A stretch of 5,086 nt of DNA, taken from assembly GCA_021545595.1 (NCBI GenBank), contig JAJRVG010000164.1, forward strand, positions 1 through 5,086. Direction: 5' to 3'. Under the pieces are notes generated by a model. The model was given only the letters and a program-made list of their open reading frames with translations, was not told the DNA's origin and did no database searches. This DNA comes from Zetaproteobacteria bacterium. GTDB taxonomy: Bacteria > Pseudomonadota > Zetaproteobacteria > Mariprofundales > Mariprofundaceae. Numbering within the stretch: the stretch's first letter is position 1; every line of letters starts with the position of its first letter. Below are positions 1-5,086 of this stretch, in pieces. Position numbers and translations under genes: made by a program.

Positions 1-819
1 AATCAATTCGGCATCTCCGGCAATAAGTCCTGAGCGCAGGCCCGGCAGTGCAGAGCGTTTGGAGAGAGAGTTGAAAACCAGGCAGCGGGAGAAACCTTCA
101 CGCCCGAGTGATTGGGCCACCTCAAGCAGGCCAACCGGTGGGGTGTCCCAGTAGATCTCCGAATAGCACTCATGTGCCAGCACGTAGAAACCGTGTTTGT
201 CGGCAAGCTCAAGCAGCTGGGTGTAGTAGCCTGTGTCGGCCACCCAGCCTGTCGGATTGGATGGTGAGCATACATAGACGATGGCGGTATCGGCCCAGAT
301 ACTCTCCGGAACAGTATGGAGTTCAGGTGCAAAATCGTTTCCGGTAGAGCATGGCATTAGATAAGGGGTTGCCCCGGCAGTCACGGCAGCACCCAGATAG
401 ATCTGGTACATCGGGTTTGGCATCAGTACGCAGGGTTTATGCCCCTTTCCACAGCAAGCCTCGGGATTTACCAGCGCATGGGCAACGGCAAAGAGTGCCT
501 CCCGCGTTCCGTTGGCACTCAACACCTGCGTTACCGGGTCAACATGCTGAAGGTCATACCGGCGCATTAGCCAGGCTGCGATAGCCTGCCGCAGAGTATC
601 GTTGCCCCGGCTGCTTGGGTATTTGGAGAAGCCACCGAGGTGACTGGTCAATGTGCTCCCGACAAAGTCCGGCAGCGGCAGTCTCGGTTCCCCGGCACCG
701 GCATCAATCGGGGTCAAGTCCGGATTTGGTGTGCGGCCATCAAAAAGAACATTCAGGCGTTCAAACGGATAGGCACCCAATTGATCCAGACGGGGTTGGG
801 ACAGTTTTTCAGCAGGCAT
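1..819 (-). CDS. dapC: Succinyldiaminopimelate aminotransferase (DapC type), N-terminal part, runs off the left edge
   Basis: This is a PLP-dependent fold-type I aminotransferase. The family makes N-succinyl-LL-2,6-diaminopimelate from N-succinyl-2-amino-6-oxopimelate and glutamate, a cytoplasmic step of the lysine/DAP pathway. The 273 codons present begin MPAEKLSQPRLDQLGAYPFE, as in the proteobacterial DapC family. Visible motifs are NPMYQIYLGAA (Tyr138), SPSNPTG (Asn188), ECYSEIY (Tyr219) and SLSKRSALPGLRSG with the Schiff-base Lys254. The family is about 400 residues long, so roughly 125 C-terminal residues lie outside the window. ATG 817-819 was chosen because it gives the family-typical N-terminus and follows the upstream stop by 5 bases. 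No Shine-Dalgarno sequence is visible, so translation is probably coupled to the lipoprotein gene. Oddity: residue 216, directly before ECYSEIY, is His where the family normally has the Asp that contacts the PLP ring nitrogen. Another class I/II aminotransferase specificity is possible but less likely. Confidence 0.88.
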   Translation of the reverse strand, partial: MPAEKLSQPRLDQLGAYPFERLNVLFDGRTPNPDLTPIDAGAGEPRLPLPDFVGSTLTSHLGGFSKYPSSRGNDTLRQAIAAWLMRRYDLQHVDPVTQVLSANGTREALFAVAHALVNPEACCGKGHKPCVLMPNPMYQIYLGAAVTAGATPYLMPCSTGNDFAPELHTVPESIWADTAIVYVCSPSNPTGWVADTGYYTQLLELADKHGFYVLAHECYSEIYWDTPPVGLLEVAQSLGREGFSRCLVFNSLSKRSALPGLRSGLIAGDAELI

Positions 820-824
820 CAATG

Positions 825-1244
825 TTATTCGGAGGGGATGTCCGCTTTGGCACGTATCGGCCTGCTCCATTCGCTAAAGCGGCCCAGGGCATCAATGGCT
901 CGTACTCGAAACAGATACTCAACATCACCGCTTCTCAGGTTAATCAGTTGCGACATGGAGGACTTATCAAAATTCTTTGGAATGGGCATCTCTTCATAGT
1001 AACGGCGCCAGATTCCAGGACATTTACAGTAGGGATCCATCTCAGCACGGTCGATCTGGTAGCCGATACCACCGCTTCCGCCACTTGTTTTGATATCCAG
1101 ATTCAGGCTGTTTCTAATGATCGTATGCTTGAGTGAGGCAATGGTCGGCGGCGCATTCTCTGCCACCGGCTGTGGAGGCTCTTTGCGACCACAGCCCACA
1201 AGAACAAAGGCGGCTACAACAAATAAAAGTACAAACTTACGCAT
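825..1244 (-). CDS. Small lipoprotein with a fibronectin-III-like domain
   Basis: This is a 139-residue predicted lipoprotein. The start MRKFVLLFVVAAFVLVGCG is a basic n-region, a hydrophobic stretch and a lipobox (Leu-Val-Gly-Cys) with the acylated cysteine at residue 18. A short linker rich in Pro, Glu and Gln follows. Residues from about 32 to the end look like a single beta-sandwich: the segment YLFRVRAIDALGRFSEWS near the C-terminus is typical of the last strands of a fibronectin type III fold. A Tyr-Cys-Lys-Cys pair sits mid-domain and could form a disulfide or bind metal. There is no inner-membrane-retaining Asp after the cysteine (it is followed by Gly-Arg), so outer-membrane placement is inferred. 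It lies 2 bases after argH and 5 before dapC, where many proteobacteria carry a tiny LptM/LppL-type lipoprotein beside lysine genes. It is much longer than those and homology is unproven. Exact function is unknown. Confidence 0.85.
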   Translation of the reverse strand: MRKFVLLFVVAAFVLVGCGRKEPPQPVAENAPPTIASLKHTIIRNSLNLDIKTSGGSGGIGYQIDRAEMDPYCKCPGIWRRYYEEMPIPKNFDKSSMSQLINLRSGDVEYLFRVRAIDALGRFSEWSRPIRAKADIPSE

Positions 1245-1246
1245 GG

Positions 1247-2641
1247 TTATGACTCCGTCTTTGACGATTCAAGCAGTGCTTTCCAGGCAGCGCACTGCTG
1301 GCGTACCTGTTCGGGGGCGGTACCACCGATATGATTACGTGCCGCAACAGATGCTTCCACGGATAGCTGCCTGACCATCGTTTCAGTCAGTCTTGCATCA
1401 ATCGCATGGCAGGCCTTTTCACTCATCTCATGCAGTTCACAGCCCCCTTTAATGCAGTGGGCAACGGCTTTACCGACAATTTCGTGTGCTTCACGGAACG
1501 GCACATCGGCGCGGACCAGAGCATCTGCAAGATCGGTTGCTGTTGAAAAGCCGGATGCAGCAGCCCGGAGCATGGCATCTCTGTTTACCTTAATACCGGG
1601 AAGCATATCGCCAAAGACACGCAGGCTTCCTTCAAGGTTGTCCATGGCATCAAAAATAGCTCTCTTATCTTCCTGCATATCCTTGTTGTAGGCCAGAGGC
1701 AGCCCCTTTAGCGTGGTTAACATGGCAACCAGTCCACCAATAATGCCGCCGGCCTTGCCACGAACCAGCTCCGGCATATCCGGGTTTTTCTTTTGTGGCA
1801 TAATGGATGAGCCGGTACAGAAGGCATCCGGGAGCTCAATAAAACTGAATTGTGAACTCATCCAGAGAATCAGCTCTTCGGAGAATCGTGACAGGTGAAT
1901 GGCGCAGATTGAGGCGGCTGCCAGCAGCTCTATGACAAAGTCACGGTCTGAAACGGCATCCAGCGAATTGGTGCAGGGGCCATTAAAGCCCAGGGCTTCG
2001 GCAGTCTGGCTCCGGTTAATGTCAAAAGTCGTGCCGGCCAGCGCGGCAGAACCGAGCGGGCACTGGTTCATCCGCTCTCTGGCGTCAAAGAAGCGATCCA
2101 TATCCCGCTCAAACATCTCCACATAGGCCAGCAGATGATGTCCGAAAGTCACCGGTTGTGCGGTCTGCAGGTGAGTGAAGCCGGGCATAATCGTGTCGGC
2201 ATGCCCTTCTGCCAGCGTAACCAGGACTGATTGTAGAGTGTGAATACGTGCAATCAGGTCGTCGCATCTTCTGCGCAGGTAGAGACGGCTGTCGGTGGCA
2301 ACCTGATCGTTGCGGGAGCGGGCGGTATGCAGCTTTTTGCCAGCATCACCAATGCGGTCGGTCAGCCGCTTTTCGATGTTCATGTGCACATCTTCAAGCT
2401 CAATCAGGAATTCAAATTTACCAGATTCGATTTCTGCTTCGATCTCATTCAGACCCTTGAGAATGGCTACCAGTTCATCATCGGCAAGAATACCCTGACT
2501 GTTCAGCATGGTGGCATGTGCGCGGGAGCCGGAAATATCCTCCGCATACATACGGGCATCTACATCCGTGGATGCATTAAATGCTTCTACAAAGCTGTCA
2601 GTCGGGGCATCAAAGCGCCCTCCCCAGGGTTTATCAGACAT
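1247..2641 (-). CDS. argH: Argininosuccinate lyase
   Basis: Cleaves argininosuccinate to arginine and fumarate, the last step of arginine synthesis, in the cytoplasm; the family works as a homotetramer of the fumarase/aspartase superfamily. The 464 residues match the usual bacterial length. The N-terminus MSDKPWGGRF is family-typical. Other conserved parts are the TARSRNDQVATD segment near residue 110, GFTHLQTAQP with the expected catalytic His157, and the superfamily signature GSSIMPQKKNPD, whose serine pair (residues 278-279) includes the catalytic serine. The central helical bundle and C-terminal region (HEIVGKAVAHC) look intact, with no frameshift. The start at 2639-2641 has a CAGGAG site 7 bases upstream. 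It is the first gene of a minus-strand operon with the lipoprotein and dapC, and is divergent from ilvC. No strong promoter could be assigned by eye on its side. Confidence 0.97.
   Translation of the reverse strand: MSDKPWGGRFDAPTDSFVEAFNASTDVDARMYAEDISGSRAHATMLNSQGILADDELVAILKGLNEIEAEIESGKFEFLIELEDVHMNIEKRLTDRIGDAGKKLHTARSRNDQVATDSRLYLRRRCDDLIARIHTLQSVLVTLAEGHADTIMPGFTHLQTAQPVTFGHHLLAYVEMFERDMDRFFDARERMNQCPLGSAALAGTTFDINRSQTAEALGFNGPCTNSLDAVSDRDFVIELLAAASICAIHLSRFSEELILWMSSQFSFIELPDAFCTGSSIMPQKKNPDMPELVRGKAGGIIGGLVAMLTTLKGLPLAYNKDMQEDKRAIFDAMDNLEGSLRVFGDMLPGIKVNRDAMLRAAASGFSTATDLADALVRADVPFREAHEIVGKAVAHCIKGGCELHEMSEKACHAIDARLTETMVRQLSVEASVAARNHIGGTAPEQVRQQCAAWKALLESSKTES
1253..1256 (-). promoter_or_regulatory. 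Ribosome binding site of the lipoprotein gene, inside the end of argH
   Basis: On the minus strand GGAG lies 8 bases before the ATG at 1242-1244, within the last codons of argH. This supports the chosen lipoprotein start and translation from the same mRNA as argH. Confidence 0.65.
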
Positions 2642-2648
2642 GTCAGGA

Positions 2649-2654
2649 CTCCTG
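2649..2654 (-). promoter_or_regulatory. Ribosome binding site of argH
   Basis: CAGGAG on the minus strand ends 7 bases before the argH ATG at 2639-2641, which fixes the start of that gene. Confidence 0.75.
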
Positions 2655-2720
2655 CCTCATCAAAGAGAGTGGCAACTATAACGGCACTGCAATGATAATG
2701 GGAGGCTTCAGAAAGAGACA

Positions 2721-2749
2721 TTGCAACGATAGGGGGTGATGTTTATAAA
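2721..2749 (+). promoter_or_regulatory. Predicted sigma70-type promoter for ilvC
   Basis: TTGCAA (2721-2726) and TATAAA (2744-2749) are separated by exactly 17 bases, close to the sigma70 consensus, and point toward ilvC. Transcription would begin near 2756-2758 and give a leader of about 190 bases. The AT-rich run after the -10 box (A7, then TCCTATATT) fits an open-complex region. A second TATATT at 2757-2762 could serve as an alternative -10. This is a prediction from sequence alone. Confidence 0.6.
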
Positions 2750-2807
2750 AAAATCCTATATTCTGCGCCACCCTCCGGGTGAGGGGAGCCTGATCCGAAG
2801 CAAATCT

Positions 2808-2827
2808 CCAACCCATGGATGGGTTGG
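2808..2827. repeat. Perfect 20-base palindrome in the ilvC leader
   Basis: CCAACCCAT and ATGGGTTGG flank a central GG/CC dinucleotide pair, so the stretch reads the same on both strands and folds into a hairpin in RNA. It sits at the tip of the 2788-2838 helix. Such palindromes are seen both in structured leaders and in REP-like intergenic repeats; one window cannot distinguish these. Confidence 0.6.
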
Positions 2828-2828
2828 C

Positions 2829-2852
2829 AAAATCAGGCGAAAAGCCGATTTT
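2829..2852 (+). promoter_or_regulatory. Terminator-like hairpin in the ilvC leader
   Basis: AAAATC (2829-2834) pairs with GATTTT (2847-2852) and GGC (2836-2838) with GCC (2844-2846), with one bulged A and a GAAAA loop. The stem ends in a four-T run, which is short for efficient intrinsic termination. Bases 2832-2838 are also needed by the upstream helix with 2788-2794, so the two structures exclude each other as in attenuators. Confidence 0.35.
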
Positions 2853-2890
2853 GAGAGTAAGCCGAAACCGCGTTTTGGTTTGCGTTTAAA

Positions 2891-2916
2891 GGAATAAGGC
2901 AGGACGCTCTTATTCC
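2891..2916 (+). promoter_or_regulatory. Hairpin upstream of the ilvC ribosome binding site
   Basis: GGAATAAG (2891-2898) pairs perfectly with CTTATTCC (2909-2916) around a 10-base loop. It ends 17 bases before the GAGGAG site of ilvC and has no T-run after it, so it is not an intrinsic terminator. It could stabilise the mRNA 5' region or affect ribosome access; a role is not shown. Confidence 0.45.
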
Positions 2917-2933
2917 GTATGTAATGAACAATT

Positions 2934-3963
<1,030 letters not shown>

Positions 3964-3964
<1 letters not shown>

Positions 3965-4009
3965 TCTTTTAGACACGGCCCTGGGCATTCATGCCCGGTA
4001 GTAAAAGAC
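3964..4009. repeat. Extended inverted repeat just after ilvC
   Basis: GTCTTTT (3964-3970) pairs with AAAAGAC (4003-4009), and nested inside GGGCAT (3983-3988) pairs with ATGCCC (3991-3996). The middle part is imperfect. The repeat begins on the last base of the ilvC stop codon. It may protect the ilvC mRNA 3' end; on the minus strand it supplies the T-rich tract following the neighbouring terminator stem. Confidence 0.5.
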
Positions 4010-4010
4010 A

Positions 4011-4040
4011 AAAGAAGGCGGCCCGAAGGCCGCCTTCTTT
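4011..4040. terminator. Bidirectional intrinsic terminator between ilvC and katG
   Basis: A perfect 13-bp stem, AAAGAAGGCGGCC with GGCCGCCTTCTTT, closes a four-base loop. In minus-strand RNA the loop is UUCG closed by C-G, an extra-stable tetraloop, and the stem runs into a U-rich tract (TTTTGTCTTTT), so it is a strong terminator for katG. In plus-strand RNA the loop is CGAA and the tail CTTCTTTACTG is weaker but still usable for ilvC. Its place between convergent genes fits a shared terminator. Confidence 0.85.
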
Positions 4041-4135
4041 ACTGCTTTCGACCTTCGATTCAACACAAGCATTAAACCTTTCCGCTGGTGTTGCAAAGCT
4101 CGCAGGGCTTCTATGAAATGCCCCATGGGTAGAAT

Positions 4136-4161
4136 GCTGTGGTGGTAGTTATCACCACAGC
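4136..4161 (-). repeat. Hairpin close behind the katG stop codon
   Basis: GCTGTGGTG (4136-4144) and CACCACAGC (4153-4161) form a 9-bp stem with an 8-base loop, starting 9 bases after the katG stop. No T-run follows in the minus direction, so it is not a classical terminator; a stabilising or Rho-associated 3' structure is possible. The rest of 4041-4135 holds nothing I can name. Confidence 0.45.
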
Positions 4162-4170
4162 AGCAGAGCA

Positions 4171-5086
<916 letters not shown>

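Noticed and set aside
615..1136. A 173-codon plus-strand frame opposite dapC and the lipoprotein gene.
   Set aside because: It spans the junction of two genes on the other strand that have clear family motifs, and its own sequence shows no domain.
2240..2695. Long plus-strand frames opposite argH, the longest 151 codons.
   Set aside because: They are antisense shadows of the well-conserved argH coding sequence and have no family resemblance.
2695..2726. Possible argH promoter on the minus strand using the self-complementary TTGCAA at 2721-2726 as -35.
   Set aside because: The only -10-like hexamer near the right distance (CATTAT) is 20 bases away, too far for a convincing sigma70 promoter.
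2739..2897. A 52-codon open frame on the plus strand (starting MFIKKSYILRHPP) with a G-rich run just before the ATG.
   Set aside because: The G-run is only 2 bases from the ATG, the start overlaps the predicted -10 box of the ilvC promoter so that transcript would not include it, and the protein is low-complexity and basic with no recognisable family.

Overview
The window comes from an ordinary bacterial chromosome, most likely a proteobacterium of Gamma- or Zetaproteobacteria type. This rests on the proteobacterial-type succinyldiaminopimelate aminotransferase and on an argH / small lipoprotein / lysine-pathway gene order that resembles the argH-lppL-lysA-dapF order of pseudomonads. Both are family-level impressions read by eye, not search results. 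The biosynthetic genes are moderately GC-rich, while the katG end is visibly poorer in G and C.

Layout: positions 1-2641 hold three tightly packed minus-strand genes, read from right to left. They are argH (argininosuccinate lyase), a 139-residue lipoprotein with a fibronectin-III-like domain, and the first 273 codons of a dapC-type aminotransferase that runs off the left edge. The gaps are 2 and 5 bases, so this is almost certainly one operon joining the last step of arginine synthesis to a step of lysine/peptidoglycan-precursor synthesis. Positions 2642-2947 form a 306-base divergent intergenic region. It holds a good sigma70-like promoter pointing toward ilvC, then a leader of about 190 bases with several hairpins, two of which compete for the same bases. 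Positions 2948-3964 encode ilvC (ketol-acid reductoisomerase) on the plus strand. Positions 3965-4170 separate convergent genes and contain a strong bidirectional hairpin terminator plus two further inverted repeats. Positions 4171-5086 are the C-terminal 304 codons of katG (catalase-peroxidase) on the minus strand, entering from the right edge.

Functionally this is core amino-acid metabolism (Arg, Lys/DAP, Ile/Val) beside an oxidative-stress enzyme. I see no mobile element, CRISPR array, tRNA, rRNA or defence cassette, and nothing that I would call a new biological system. The points most worth a second look are a histidine in DapC where the family has its PLP-anchoring aspartate, and the structured ilvC leader with mutually exclusive helices and a possible Val/Leu/Ile-rich leader peptide.
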